A stretch of 10,965 nt of DNA from Amnimonas aquatica (GTDB lineage Bacteria > Pseudomonadota > Gammaproteobacteria > Pseudomonadales > Moraxellaceae): positions 1 through 10,965 of the forward strand of contig NZ_PTQZ01000002.1 in the NCBI RefSeq assembly GCF_002943415.1, written 5' to 3'. The notes under the pieces are model-generated. The model searched no databases. It was given only the letters and a program-made list of their open reading frames with translations, and was not told the origin of the DNA. The position numbers and the translations under genes are program-made. Positions 1 to 8,227 of the stretch are shown here, one piece after another. Numbering within the stretch: the first letter of the stretch is position 1; every line of letters starts with the position of its first letter.

Positions 1-450
1 GTTCCTTCCAGCGGCGAGGATGTCAACCGCGGCGACCGCACGGTGCCCTACGACCTGCCGCGTGTCGACTTCTATCACTGGGTGCTGACCGACATTCCGG
101 CCGGCGTGACCGAGCTGGCCGAAGCCGCCGATGCCGATGGCCTGGTGCCGCGCGGCAAGCCGGCGGGTCCGTCCGCCGCCGGTGTGCGCGGCATCAACGA
201 CTACACCGGCTGGTTCGCCGGCGACGCCGACATGGGTGGCGACTATGGCGGCTACGACGGCCCCTGGCCGCCGTTCAACGACGAGCGCCTGCACCGCTAC
301 CGCTTCACCGTCTATGCGCTGGATGTCGACACGCTGGGCCTGCCGCCGCGTACCACCGGCGCCGAGGCACTGGCGGCGATCAGCGGGCATGTGCTGGATC
401 AGGCTTCGATCACCGTGACCTACGCCCTGTATCCGGCGGCGAGACCCTGA
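1..450 (+). CDS. PEBP family protein (YbhB/YbcL, Raf-kinase-inhibitor-like), 5' truncated
   Basis: The open frame enters from the left edge and gives 149 residues before TGA. The C-terminal two-thirds of a phosphatidylethanolamine-binding-protein fold is recognisable: a DFYHWVLTDIP strand, a GINDYTGWFAGDADM segment, the YDGPWPP ligand-pocket loop, HRYRFTVYALD, and a late ISGHVLDQASITVTY strand. Family members are small cytosolic or periplasmic proteins with an anion-binding pocket; the physiological ligand of the bacterial ones is mostly unknown, so no reaction is assigned. The loop has Trp where many relatives carry Cys (GPCPP). The true start lies outside the window; the internal GTG at 43 is not a plausible start because homology extends upstream of it. 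The next gene starts 5 bases after the stop, suggesting co-transcription. Family assignment is firm, function is not. Confidence 0.88.
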   Translation, partial: VPSSGEDVNRGDRTVPYDLPRVDFYHWVLTDIPAGVTELAEAADADGLVPRGKPAGPSAAGVRGINDYTGWFAGDADMGGDYGGYDGPWPPFNDERLHRYRFTVYALDVDTLGLPPRTTGAEALAAISGHVLDQASITVTYALYPAARP

Positions 451-455
451 CGGCC

Positions 456-1142
456 GTGCGCGCACACATCCTGCAGCATGTCGCCTTCGAGGGGCCGGGC
501 AGCATGGCTGTCTGGCTGGCGGAGCACGCCGGCAGTGTCGGCTATACGCATTTCCACGCCGGTGATGCCCTGCCGGACCCCGCCGAGGTCGACCTGCTGA
601 TCGCCATGGGCGGTCCGATGAGCGTCAACGACGAGCATGAGCTGCCCTGGCTGGTGGCGGAAAAGGCGTTCATCCGTGCAGTGATCGCACGCGGTACGCC
701 GGTGCTGGGCATCTGCCTGGGGGCGCAGCTGATCGCCAGCGCGCTGGGCGCGCGGGTCTTTCCCAATGGCGAGCGCGAGATCGGCTGGTTTCCGGTCACG
801 GCCGAGCCTGCACCGGAAAGCTGTTTCGGCTTTCCGCCGGAGATCGAGGTTTTCCACTGGCATGGCGAGACCTTCGAGCTGCCGGCCGGCGCGGTCCGTC
901 TGGCGCGCAGCGAGGCCTGCCTGAATCAGGCGTTCCAGTTCGGCGAGCGTGTGGTGGGGCTGCAGTTCCATCTCGAGACCACGCCGGAAACGGCGGCCGA
1001 AATCATGCGGCACTGCGCCGACGAACTGGTGCCGGCGCGCTGGGTGCAGCCGGCGGCCGACATCGAGGCGCGCCTGCCGGCTGCCTGCGCGGACATCAAT
1101 GTGCTGGCGCGGGCATTGCTGGACTGGCTGACGCGCCCCTGA
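456..1142 (+). CDS. Stand-alone class I glutamine amidotransferase (GMP synthase-like GATase domain protein)
   Basis: A 228-residue protein made of a single class I GATase domain. The nucleophile elbow GICLGAQ places the catalytic Cys at residue 87; the His-Glu partners are H172 and E174 in LQFHLE. An oxyanion-type MGGPMSV motif lies at 51-57. This triad hydrolyses glutamine to ammonia. In GuaA the ammonia goes to a fused synthetase domain, but none is present here or next door, so the acceptor is unknown. The GTG start at 456 is chosen because the family's conserved N-terminus (a short strand, then LQH..FEGPGS) begins right there; the ribosome site is weak, and translation may be coupled to the preceding gene, whose stop is 5 bases upstream. 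It converges on yhbY. Such proteins are often annotated as GMP synthase, which would over-call this one. Confidence 0.87.
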   Translation: MRAHILQHVAFEGPGSMAVWLAEHAGSVGYTHFHAGDALPDPAEVDLLIAMGGPMSVNDEHELPWLVAEKAFIRAVIARGTPVLGICLGAQLIASALGARVFPNGEREIGWFPVTAEPAPESCFGFPPEIEVFHWHGETFELPAGAVRLARSEACLNQAFQFGERVVGLQFHLETTPETAAEIMRHCADELVPARWVQPAADIEARLPAACADINVLARALLDWLTRP

Positions 1143-1144
1143 TC

Positions 1145-1168
1145 CTTGCCTGGCTGGTGCCGGGCAGG
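1145..1168. terminator. Hairpin between convergent genes, possible terminator without U-tract
   Basis: In the 30-base gap between the amidotransferase stop and the yhbY stop, 1145-1154 pairs with 1159-1168 (10 pairs including two G-T wobbles, loop TGGT). No T-run follows on either strand, so intrinsic termination is uncertain. Its location between convergent genes fits a transcript-end or 3' protecting hairpin. Confidence 0.4.
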
Positions 1169-1172
1169 CGTG

Positions 1173-1484
1173 TCAGGTGGCGGCGCGCAGCAGGTTGGAG
1201 AGCTTGGGGTCCGGGCGCTTGGCCGGGCGGTAGAGCAGTACCAGCTTGCCGATGGTCTGGGCGATTTCGGCCTGGGTGGCGCGGGCGATCTCGAGAATGG
1301 CTTCCTGGCGGGCTTCGCGGTCCTCGCCGCCGACGCGGACCTTGATCAGCTCGTGGTCTTCCAGGCGGGCGTCGATCTCGGCCAGCACGGCGTCGGTGAG
1401 TCCGTTGCCGCCGAGCAGGACCACCGGATTCAGGTGGTGGCCGATCTGGCGCAGGCGTTTCTTTTCAGCGGTGGACAGGCTCAC
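1173..1484 (-). CDS. yhbY: YhbY, CRM-domain ribosome-associated RNA-binding protein
   Basis: A 103-residue protein consisting of one CRM (YhbY) domain, the usual size for the family. The N-terminus (SLSTAEKKRLRQIGH, then LNPVVLLGGNGLT) is diagnostic, and the GGNG loop at residues 25-28 is the family's GxxG RNA-contact loop. Family members associate with the pre-50S ribosome, so a role in large-subunit assembly is inferred. The start is the GTG at 1484: a GAGGT ribosome-binding site at 1491-1495 sits 6 bases upstream, and homology begins immediately after it. The reading frame stays open far upstream (to about 3707), but that extension is antisense to rlmE and ftsH and is an artefact of GC-rich codon bias. 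It is divergent from rlmE, as is usual in gammaproteobacteria; greA, often next to it, is not the neighbour here. Confidence 0.93.
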   Translation of the reverse strand: MSLSTAEKKRLRQIGHHLNPVVLLGGNGLTDAVLAEIDARLEDHELIKVRVGGEDREARQEAILEIARATQAEIAQTIGKLVLLYRPAKRPDPKLSNLLRAAT

Positions 1485-1490
1485 GGGGTT

Positions 1491-1495
1491 ACCTC
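1491..1495 (-). promoter_or_regulatory. Ribosome-binding site that fixes the yhbY GTG start
   Basis: On the minus strand this reads GAGGT, 6 bases before the GTG at 1484. No better start with a Shine-Dalgarno sequence is visible in the long open frame upstream. Confidence 0.7.
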
Positions 1496-1618
1496 GATTG
1501 CGGCACGGGGCGGCATATTCCGGCCCGGCCGGCCCGGGCGTCGTCGCGCGCGGAGGGCGGGACGGGCAGGGCGGCGGGCAAAACGTGCCGGTTTCTGGTA
1601 AAAGAGGGCTTATTCTAG

Positions 1619-1632
1619 CCTGTCGCGACAGG
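1619..1632. promoter_or_regulatory. Perfect 14-bp palindrome, candidate operator
   Basis: CCTGTCGCGACAGG equals its own reverse complement across all 14 bases. It lies 2 bases after the -10-like TATTCT (1611-1616) and 35 bases before the rlmE start, in the divergent gap, which is a typical operator position. The regulator is not recognised. As RNA it could form only a 5-bp stem with a CGCG loop, so a DNA-binding site is the more natural reading. Confidence 0.45.
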
Positions 1633-1667
1633 TGTTTCCCCTTATTTTCGATTTTCCCTCGTATCCC

Positions 1668-2309
1668 ATGGCCACCCGAATCACCAATCACAAGCTCAGC
1701 GGCAGCAGCAAGGCCTGGATGAAGGAGCATCTGGACGACCATTACGTCCAGCGCGCCTGGAAGGACGGCTACCGCTCGCGTGCCAGCTACAAGCTGCTGG
1801 AGTTGCAGGAGCGGGACCGCCTGCTGCGCCCCGGCATGACCGTGCTCGATCTCGGCTCCGCCCCCGGCGGCTGGTGCCAGGTCGCCGGTCGCCTGCTGGA
1901 CGGGCGCGGCCGGGTAGTGGCGACAGACATCCTGCCCATGGACGCGCTGCCGGATGTCACCTTCATCCAGGGCGACTTTCGCGAGCAGTCGGTATTCGAC
2001 GAGATCCTCGCGGCGTTGAATGATCAGCCGGTCGACCTTGTAATTTCCGACATGGCCCCCAATATGTCTGGTAACAATGCCGTTGACCAGCCCCGCGCCA
2101 TGTATCTGTGCGAGCTGGCGCTGGACATGGCCGTGCGCGTGCTTAAGCCGAACGGTGCCTTCGTGGTCAAGGTCTTCCAGGGCGAAGGCTACGAGGAATA
2201 CCGCCGGCTGATCCAGCAGCACTTTCCGGTGCTGAAGGCGCGCAAGCCGGATGCCTCGCGTGCGCGATCGCGCGAGGTGTACCTGGTGGCGACGGGTTTC
2301 CGGCCCTGA
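1668..2309 (+). CDS. rlmE: RlmE (FtsJ/RrmJ), 23S rRNA Um2552 2'-O-methyltransferase
   Basis: A 213-residue SAM-dependent methyltransferase that modifies U2552 in the A-loop of 23S rRNA at a late stage of 50S assembly. The SAM-binding motif DLGSAPGGW is at residues 61-69. The catalytic tetrad aligns with the E. coli K-D-K-E set as K42, D128 (SDMAPNMSG), K168 ([10 protein letters not shown]) and E203 (SRARSREVY). Length is close to the 209 residues of E. coli. The ATG at 1668 is chosen because the conserved sequence starts there; a GTG at 1632 would add 12 unlike residues and overlap the upstream palindrome. No strong Shine-Dalgarno sequence precedes the ATG. In E. coli the gene is a heat-shock gene co-transcribed with ftsH, which also follows here after 90 bases. 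Confidence 0.97.
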   Translation: MATRITNHKLSGSSKAWMKEHLDDHYVQRAWKDGYRSRASYKLLELQERDRLLRPGMTVLDLGSAPGGWCQVAGRLLDGRGRVVATDILPMDALPDVTFIQGDFREQSVFDEILAALNDQPVDLVISDMAPNMSGNNAVDQPRAMYLCELALDMAVRVLKPNGAFVVKVFQGEGYEEYRRLIQQHFPVLKARKPDASRARSREVYLVATGFRP

Positions 2310-2326
2310 TGCCAGTGATTGATTCC

Positions 2327-2365
2327 GCGCCGCTCGCGGCGCACCGTCGGGCAGGTCGCTGCCTG
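2327..2365 (+). other. Two adjacent hairpins in the rlmE-ftsH gap
   Basis: Stem 1 pairs 2327-2332 (GCGCCG) with 2337-2342 (CGGCGC) around a CTCG loop. Stem 2 pairs 2348-2354 with 2359-2365 (7 pairs, one wobble) around a GTCG loop, followed by AAAAG. There is no T-run, so they are not intrinsic terminators. They end 19 bases before the strong ftsH ribosome-binding site and may stabilise the ftsH message or act as a processing or pausing site; that is inference. Confidence 0.45.
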
Positions 2366-2384
2366 AAAAGACCGTTTCTGAGCC

Positions 2385-2390
2385 AGGAGG
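2385..2390 (+). promoter_or_regulatory. Strong ribosome-binding site deciding the ftsH GTG start
   Basis: A perfect AGGAGG lies 9 bases before the GTG at 2400. The nearby ATG at 2404 is in a different frame, so GTG is the only sensible start. Confidence 0.85.
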
Positions 2391-2399
2391 TTCGCCACT

Positions 2400-4328
<1,929 letters not shown>

Positions 4329-4370
4329 TGCGGCGCGCTGCGTCAGGCGTCTCGGACGCTGTTCCGGAAG

Positions 4371-4394
4371 AGGGCCGCCATCGCGGCCCTTTTT
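4371..4394 (+). terminator. Rho-independent terminator after ftsH
   Basis: AGGGCCGC (4371-4378) pairs perfectly with GCGGCCCT (4383-4390) around a CATC loop, and the T-run continues through 4394. It lies 42 bases after the ftsH stop and 57 bases before folP, so it ends the ftsH transcript at least partly. Confidence 0.9.
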
Positions 4395-4420
4395 CCGCGT
4401 TCAGGACGGCTTCCTTCAGT

Positions 4421-4441
4421 CGTCGGCACGCGTTGCCGGCG
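4421..4441 (+). other. Hairpin abutting the folP ribosome-binding site
   Basis: 4421-4428 can pair with 4434-4441 (8 pairs, one wobble, loop CGCGT). Its 3' base is the first G of the GGAG sequence (4441-4444) that serves folP, so folding could limit ribosome access. I see no clear promoter between the ftsH terminator and this hairpin. Confidence 0.35.
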
Positions 4442-4451
4442 GAGTCGTGCC

Positions 4452-5309
4452 GTGGCTGAGCTGGTCTGCGGTGCGCGCACGCTGGATCTGGCTCGGCCGG
4501 CGATCATGGGCATCCTCAATGTCACCCCGGACTCGTTCTCCGATGGCGGTCGCTATGTCTCGCTCGATGCCGCCCTCCGGCAGGCCGAGCAGATGCTGGC
4601 GGAGGGTGCCCGGCTGATCGATGTCGGTGCCGAGAGCACCCGGCCGGGTGCCGCCGCGGTCGGCGAGCAGGAGGAGCTGGACCGGTTGCTGCCGGTGGTC
4701 GAGGGCATCGCCGCGCGTCTCGATGTCGTGATCTCGGTCGATACCTCGACGCCGTCGGCGATCCGCGAGTCCGCACGCCTCGGCGCCGGGCTGATCAACG
4801 ACGTCCGCTCGCTGACGCGCCCCGGCGCGCTGGCGGAAGCGGTCGCCTCCGGCCTGCCGGTCTGCCTCATGCACATGCACGGCGAGCCGGACATCATGCA
4901 GCGTTCGCCGCGTTACGACGATGTGCTGGCCGATGTGCTGGGCTTCCTGCGCGAGCGCGCGGACGCGTGCATCGCTGCCGGTGTGCTGCCCGCCCGTCTG
5001 GTTTTCGATCCCGGCTTCGGCTTCGGCAAGTCCCTGGCGCACAATCTGCTGCTGCTGCGCGAGTTCTCGGCGCTGCGGGCGCTGGGTGGCCCGCTGCTGG
5101 TCGGGGTGTCGCGCAAGAGCATGCTCGGCGGGGTGCTGAACGGTGCGCCCGTCGATCAGCGCTTGCATGCCGGCAACGCGGCTGCTCTGCTGGCGGTGGA
5201 GCGGGGCGCCCGGATCGTGCGCACCCATGATGTCCGGGCGATGGCGGATGTGCTGGCGCTCTGGCAGGCCCAGGCTGAGGTCGGACGTGTGTCCGGCACG
5301 GAACATTAA
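4452..5309 (+). CDS. folP: Dihydropteroate synthase
   Basis: A 285-residue TIM-barrel enzyme that condenses hydroxymethyl-dihydropterin pyrophosphate with p-aminobenzoate to make dihydropteroate; it is the target of sulfonamides. Both family signatures are intact: MGILNVTPDSFSDGG at 19-33 (metal/pyrophosphate ligand N23) and DVGAESTRPG at 57-66 (the flexible pABA loop with S62-T63-R64). Pterin-pocket residues appear as VDTS (96-99), IND (115-117), DPGFGFGK (186-193) and SRKS (220-223), with the closing R-x-H-D at 257-260. The GTG start at 4452 has GGAG 7 bases upstream, and the length matches E. coli (282 residues). No resistance-type insertion is seen in the pABA loop. The stop lies 9 bases before glmM, so the two are surely co-transcribed. 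Confidence 0.97.
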   Translation: MAELVCGARTLDLARPAIMGILNVTPDSFSDGGRYVSLDAALRQAEQMLAEGARLIDVGAESTRPGAAAVGEQEELDRLLPVVEGIAARLDVVISVDTSTPSAIRESARLGAGLINDVRSLTRPGALAEAVASGLPVCLMHMHGEPDIMQRSPRYDDVLADVLGFLRERADACIAAGVLPARLVFDPGFGFGKSLAHNLLLLREFSALRALGGPLLVGVSRKSMLGGVLNGAPVDQRLHAGNAAALLAVERGARIVRTHDVRAMADVLALWQAQAEVGRVSGTEH

Positions 5310-5318
5310 GGAATCGGC

Positions 5319-6653
5319 ATGAGCAGAAAATATTTCGGTACCGATGGCGTGCGTGGTCTGGTCGGGCAGTACCCGATCACGCCGGACTTCGCGCTCAAGC
5401 TGGGCTGGGCCGCCGGCAAGGCCATGGCCTCGGGTGGTCGCGCATCGGTCGTGGTCGGCAAGGACACGCGCCTGTCGGGCTATCTGTTCGAGTCCGCGCT
5501 GGAGGCCGGCCTGTCCGCCGCCGGTGTCAGCGTGCGCCTGCTCGGGCCCATCCCGACGCCGGCTGTGGCGCACCTGACGCGCGCCTTCCACGCCAGCGCC
5601 GGCATCGTCATCTCGGCTTCGCACAACCCGTATCACGACAACGGCATCAAGTTCTTCGGGCCGGACGGCAAGAAGCTGCCGGATGCGGTCGAGGCCGAGA
5701 TCGAGGCCTGGCTGGATCGCGACATGGTGATCGACAATCCGGACCGGCTCGGCAAGGTCACCCGGCAGGAAGACGGCCGCGGGCGCTACATTGAGTTCTG
5801 CAAGTCGAGCTTTCCCTTCGGGCTGTCGCTGGAAGGGCTGCGCATCGTCGTCGACGGCGCCCACGGCGCGACCTACCAGGTCGGGCCGGCGGTGTTCACC
5901 GAGCTCGGCGCCACGGTCATCCGCCATGCCTGCGAGCCCGACGGCAAGAACATCAATCACGAGGTCGGCTCCACGCATCCGGAGAGCCTGCAGCGCCGGG
6001 TGCTGGAGGAGCGCGCCGACCTCGGCATCGCTTTCGACGGCGATGGCGACCGCATCATCCTCGTCGACCATCGCGGCGAAGTGGTGGATGGCGATGACAT
6101 CCTCTACCTGATCGCCCGCGAGCGTCAGCGTGCCGGACAGCCGCTGCCCGGTGTGGTCGGCACGCTGATGAGCAATTTCGGTCTCGAGGTCGCCCTGCGC
6201 GAGCTGGGTTGCGACTTCGTGCGCGCCAATGTCGGCGACCGCCATGTCATGGCGGCGCTGGAGGAGCGCGGCTGGACGCTCGGCGGCGAGCCGTCGGGGC
6301 ATATCGTCTGCCTCGATCGCGCCACCACCGGCGATGCCATCGTCGCCGCCCTGCAGGTGCTGGCCGCCATGGTCGGCGGCGGCCGCAGCCTGGCCGACCT
6401 GCGGGCTGGCATGGGCAAGTATCCCCAGGTGCTGATCAATGTCCGCCTGGCGCAGAAGATCGACATCAAGGCGCAGCCTTCGCTGGCGCAGGCGGTGGCC
6501 GCTGCCGAGGCGGAGCTGGCCGGGCAGGGGCGTGTCCTGCTCCGGGCATCGGGCACCGAGCCGGTCATCCGCGTCATGGTCGAGGGGCGCGACGGGGTGC
6601 TGGTGCAGCGTCTCGCCGAGTCGTTGGCGGAAGCCGTGCGCAACGGCTTGTAA
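5319..6653 (+). CDS. glmM: Phosphoglucosamine mutase
   Basis: A 444-residue alpha-D-phosphohexomutase that interconverts glucosamine-6-phosphate and glucosamine-1-phosphate, feeding UDP-GlcNAc for peptidoglycan and LPS. Four domain signatures are in order: the phosphoserine loop ISASHNP with S101 as the phosphorylated residue; the metal-binding DGDGDR at 240-245 (D240, D242, D244); the sugar-specificity loop GGEPSGH at 322-328; and the phosphate-binding [11 protein letters not shown] at 409-419. Length is one residue short of E. coli GlmM. The ATG has AGGA 6 bases upstream, overlapping the end of folP. The TGA-less C-terminus ends in TAA at 6651-6653, which is also part of the candidate -35 of the next promoter. 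Confidence 0.97.
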   Translation: MSRKYFGTDGVRGLVGQYPITPDFALKLGWAAGKAMASGGRASVVVGKDTRLSGYLFESALEAGLSAAGVSVRLLGPIPTPAVAHLTRAFHASAGIVISASHNPYHDNGIKFFGPDGKKLPDAVEAEIEAWLDRDMVIDNPDRLGKVTRQEDGRGRYIEFCKSSFPFGLSLEGLRIVVDGAHGATYQVGPAVFTELGATVIRHACEPDGKNINHEVGSTHPESLQRRVLEERADLGIAFDGDGDRIILVDHRGEVVDGDDILYLIARERQRAGQPLPGVVGTLMSNFGLEVALRELGCDFVRANVGDRHVMAALEERGWTLGGEPSGHIVCLDRATTGDAIVAALQVLAAMVGGGRSLADLRAGMGKYPQVLINVRLAQKIDIKAQPSLAQAVAAAEAELAGQGRVLLRASGTEPVIRVMVEGRDGVLVQRLAESLAEAVRNGL

Positions 6654-6676
6654 CCCGGCACAGGCTTCGTTAGTAT
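6648..6676 (+). promoter_or_regulatory. Candidate sigma70 promoter for tpiA-secG
   Basis: TTGTAA at 6648-6653 and TAGTAT at 6671-6676 are separated by exactly 17 bases; each matches 4 of 6 consensus bases. The -35 overlaps the glmM stop codon. A start near 6682-6684 would give a leader of about 33 bases and fall inside the palindrome at 6678-6697. Confidence 0.55.
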
Positions 6677-6677
6677 T

Positions 6678-6697
6678 GCCGGCCTCGCGAGGCTGGC
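6678..6697. promoter_or_regulatory. Palindrome at the predicted tpiA transcription start
   Basis: A perfect 12-bp core GCCTCGCGAGGC (6682-6693) extends to 20 bases with only the 6681/6694 pair being G-T. It sits one base after the -10 candidate and ends 5 bases before the AAGGAG of tpiA. It could be an operator or, if included in the RNA, a short 5' hairpin. Confidence 0.4.
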
Positions 6698-6715
6698 CCG
6701 CCAAGGAGTATTCGC

Positions 6716-7474
6716 ATGCGTCGCCCCTGGGTCGCCGGCAACTGGAAAATGAACGGACTGCGTGAGACCAATGCGCTGCTGGCCAAGGGCCTGTCGCTGT
6801 TGGCTGCAGAACGCGAGATTGATATCTGTGTCGCTCCTCCGGCGCCTTACTGGCTCCAGGTGGTCGACGCGATGGAAGGTACGGGTGTCCGGGTGCTGGC
6901 GCAGAATGTGTCCGAGCATGCCGGTGGTGCCCATACCGGTGAGCATTCGGTGTCCATGCTGCAGGACTGCGGTCTTGCCGGGGCGCTGGTGGGGCACTCC
7001 GAACGTCGCCAGCTGCATGGCGAGACGGACGTCGTGGTGGCCGAGAAGTTCGCCGCTGTCCGCAAGGCCGGGCTCCAGCCCGTGCTCTGCGTCGGCGAAA
7101 CGCTGGATGAACGCCGGGCCGGCGAGACGCTGTCGGTGGTTTCCCGGCAGCTGCTGGCAGTGCTGGAAAGCCAGGGGCCTGACGCCTTCGATGGTGCCGT
7201 GCTGGCCTACGAGCCGGTCTGGGCCATCGGCACCGGGCTGACGGCCACGCCGGAGCAGGCGCAGGCGGTGCACGCTTCGCTGCGTGCGGTCATGGCGGCG
7301 TTCGATGCCGACCGCGCCGGGCAGCTGCGCATCGTCTACGGTGGCAGCGTGAAGGCGGGGAATGCGGCGGGGCTGTTCGCCATGCCCGACATTGATGGTG
7401 CGCTGGTCGGGGGGGCTTCCCTGGACGCGCAGGAATTCCTGGGTATCTGCCATGCGGTACGGCAGAGACTCTGA
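6716..7474 (+). CDS. tpiA: Triosephosphate isomerase
   Basis: A 252-residue TIM-barrel enzyme interconverting dihydroxyacetone phosphate and glyceraldehyde-3-phosphate in glycolysis and gluconeogenesis. Catalytic residues are present: K11 in GNWKMNG (8-14), H94 in VGHSERR, and E166 in AYEPVWAIGTG, whose following residues form the mobile active-site lid. Phosphate-gripping YGGSVK (208-213) and VGGASL (231-236) are intact. The ATG has AAGGAG (6703-6708) 7 bases upstream. It follows glmM after 62 bases that contain a promoter candidate and a palindrome, and precedes secG by 58 bases, the usual gammaproteobacterial order. Confidence 0.97.
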   Translation: MRRPWVAGNWKMNGLRETNALLAKGLSLLAAEREIDICVAPPAPYWLQVVDAMEGTGVRVLAQNVSEHAGGAHTGEHSVSMLQDCGLAGALVGHSERRQLHGETDVVVAEKFAAVRKAGLQPVLCVGETLDERRAGETLSVVSRQLLAVLESQGPDAFDGAVLAYEPVWAIGTGLTATPEQAQAVHASLRAVMAAFDADRAGQLRIVYGGSVKAGNAAGLFAMPDIDGALVGGASLDAQEFLGICHAVRQRL

Positions 7475-7532
7475 ACCGGGCGATTGCCCAGAGCGGAATT
7501 GAGCGGTGCGGGTTGCCGCGGAATAGGTTGCT

Positions 7533-7892
7533 ATGGAAACGCTGGTTCTTGTGGTGCATGTCCTGGTCGCGCTGGCCATGATCGGCCTGATCTTGCTCCA
7601 GCAGGGCAAGGGCGCTGAAATGGGCGCTTCCTTCGGCTCGGGTGCTTCGGGCACGGTATTCGGCAGTGCCGGTTCGGCGGGTTTCCTGACCAAGCTGACG
7701 GCGGTGCTGGCGCTGGTGTTCTTTCTCACCAGCCTGGGTCTGGCGATCTATGCCCGCAACCATGCCAATGACATGGCGGGCCTGATTGCGCCGGCTCCCA
7801 AGACCCAGGGTCTGCCGACCCTGCCGGGCAGCGATCCGGTGGCTCCGGTGAATTCGGATCTGCCGGTGGCTCCGACGCAGTCCGGGCAGTAA
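7533..7892 (+). CDS. secG: SecG, protein-export translocase subunit
   Basis: A 119-residue inner-membrane protein that stimulates SecYEG-mediated export. It shows the typical hairpin topology: a first transmembrane segment at about 4-22, the conserved cytoplasmic loop LLQQGKGAEMGASFGSGAS (21-39) continuing to VFGSAGS, a second segment at about 53-74, and a Pro/Ala-rich variable tail. It is slightly longer than E. coli SecG (110). The ribosome site is weak (AGGT at 7525-7528, 4 bases before the ATG). It is probably co-transcribed with tpiA; the 58-base gap holds only a 4-bp hairpin (7478-7489). Confidence 0.95.
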   Translation: METLVLVVHVLVALAMIGLILLQQGKGAEMGASFGSGASGTVFGSAGSAGFLTKLTAVLALVFFLTSLGLAIYARNHANDMAGLIAPAPKTQGLPTLPGSDPVAPVNSDLPVAPTQSGQ

Positions 7893-7903
7893 GATCGGCG
7901 GCA

Positions 7904-7932
7904 TTGCGATACCCCGGTGGCGGGGCTAAACA
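7904..7932 (+). promoter_or_regulatory. Weak promoter candidate for tRNA-Leu
   Basis: TTGCGA (7904-7909) and TAAACA (7927-7932) are 17 bases apart, matching 4 and 3 of 6 consensus bases, and would start transcription a few bases before the tRNA at 7943. The spacer contains a 5-bp hairpin (7912-7916 with 7921-7925). Read-through from secG is an equally good explanation. Confidence 0.3.
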
Positions 7933-7942
7933 CCAGACAAAA

Positions 7943-8027
7943 GCGGAAGTGGTGAAATTGGTATACACGCAGCCTTGAGGTGGCTGTGCCTAACGGCGTG
8001 GGGGTTCAAGTCCCCCCTTCCGCACCA
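7943..8027 (+). tRNA. tRNA-Leu (anticodon GAG), CCA encoded
   Basis: The acceptor GCGGAAG (7943-7949) pairs with CTTCCGC (8017-8023), followed by discriminator A and an encoded CCA (8025-8027). The anticodon stem CAGCC/GGCTG (7970-7974 with 7982-7986) holds loop TTGAGGT with anticodon GAG at 7977-7979, reading CUC and CUU. A long variable arm, as in class II tRNAs, follows, then a T-arm with loop TTCAAGT. At 85 bases it has the normal tRNA-Leu size. It corresponds in type and location to E. coli leuU next to secG. Confidence 0.97.
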
Positions 8028-8031
8028 ATTC

Positions 8032-8083
8032 TCGAGTGTTTCGCCGTCTTCGGCGCGAATGCTCGAAATACCGGCAAAGCCGG
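8032..8083 (+). other. Two hairpins between the tRNA genes
   Basis: Directly after tRNA-Leu, 8032-8046 pairs with 8051-8066 (loop TCTT, one bulged C at 8056, three G-T pairs), a long imperfect stem. A second stem pairs CCGGC (8071-8075) with GCCGG (8079-8083) around AAA. Neither has a T-run, so they may define a 3' processing site for the tRNA-Leu precursor or a weak end of the secG transcript. Confidence 0.45.
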
Positions 8084-8095
8084 GCGCGAAAGGGT

Positions 8096-8124
8096 TTGAC
8101 AAGCGTGTGTCAGCCCACTAGAGT
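8096..8124 (+). promoter_or_regulatory. Strong sigma70 promoter for tRNA-fMet (and rimP-nusA-infB)
   Basis: A perfect TTGACA (8096-8101) and TAGAGT (8119-8124, 4 of 6) lie exactly 17 bases apart. Transcription would begin about 8131-8132, only six or seven bases before the tRNA at 8138. In E. coli the same operon is read from the promoter in front of metY, so this is probably the main operon promoter. Confidence 0.8.
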
Positions 8125-8137
8125 TCGCAACCTCTGA

Positions 8138-8214
<77 letters not shown>

Positions 8215-8227
8215 CATTCGGACTTTG

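Larger units (their letters stand above)
1485..1667. promoter_or_regulatory. Divergent yhbY/rlmE intergenic region
   Basis: This 183-base gap must hold promoters for both directions. The part next to yhbY (about 1520-1580) is extremely GC-rich. The part next to rlmE turns AT-rich: TATTCT at 1611-1616 resembles a -10 on the plus strand, and its overlap reads TAGAAT (1612-1617) on the minus strand, but neither has a convincing -35. CCCCTTAT at 1638-1645 matches 7 of 8 positions of the sigma32 -10 consensus (CCCCATNT) known from the heat-shock promoter of E. coli rlmE-ftsH. No clear CTTGAAA-like -35 is at the correct spacing, so heat-shock control is only a suggestion. Confidence 0.45.

Noticed and set aside
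2255..2276. Inverted repeat CCTCGCG...CGCGAGG near the end of rlmE
   Set aside because: It lies in codons for the conserved catalytic SRARSREVY region, so the symmetry is explained by coding constraint and GC-rich codon choice.
4416..6704. Minus-strand open frame of 762 codons
   Set aside because: It lies wholly antisense to folP and glmM, which carry all their family motifs; its translation is low-information His/Arg/Gln-rich sequence.
7499..7527. TTGAGC-17-AATAGG as a secG promoter
   Set aside because: The -10 is poor (3 of 6) and the start would fall on the ATG itself; read-through from tpiA is simpler.
6125..7729. Minus-strand open frame of 534 codons over glmM, tpiA and secG
   Set aside because: It crosses three well-identified genes on the other strand and has no independent support.
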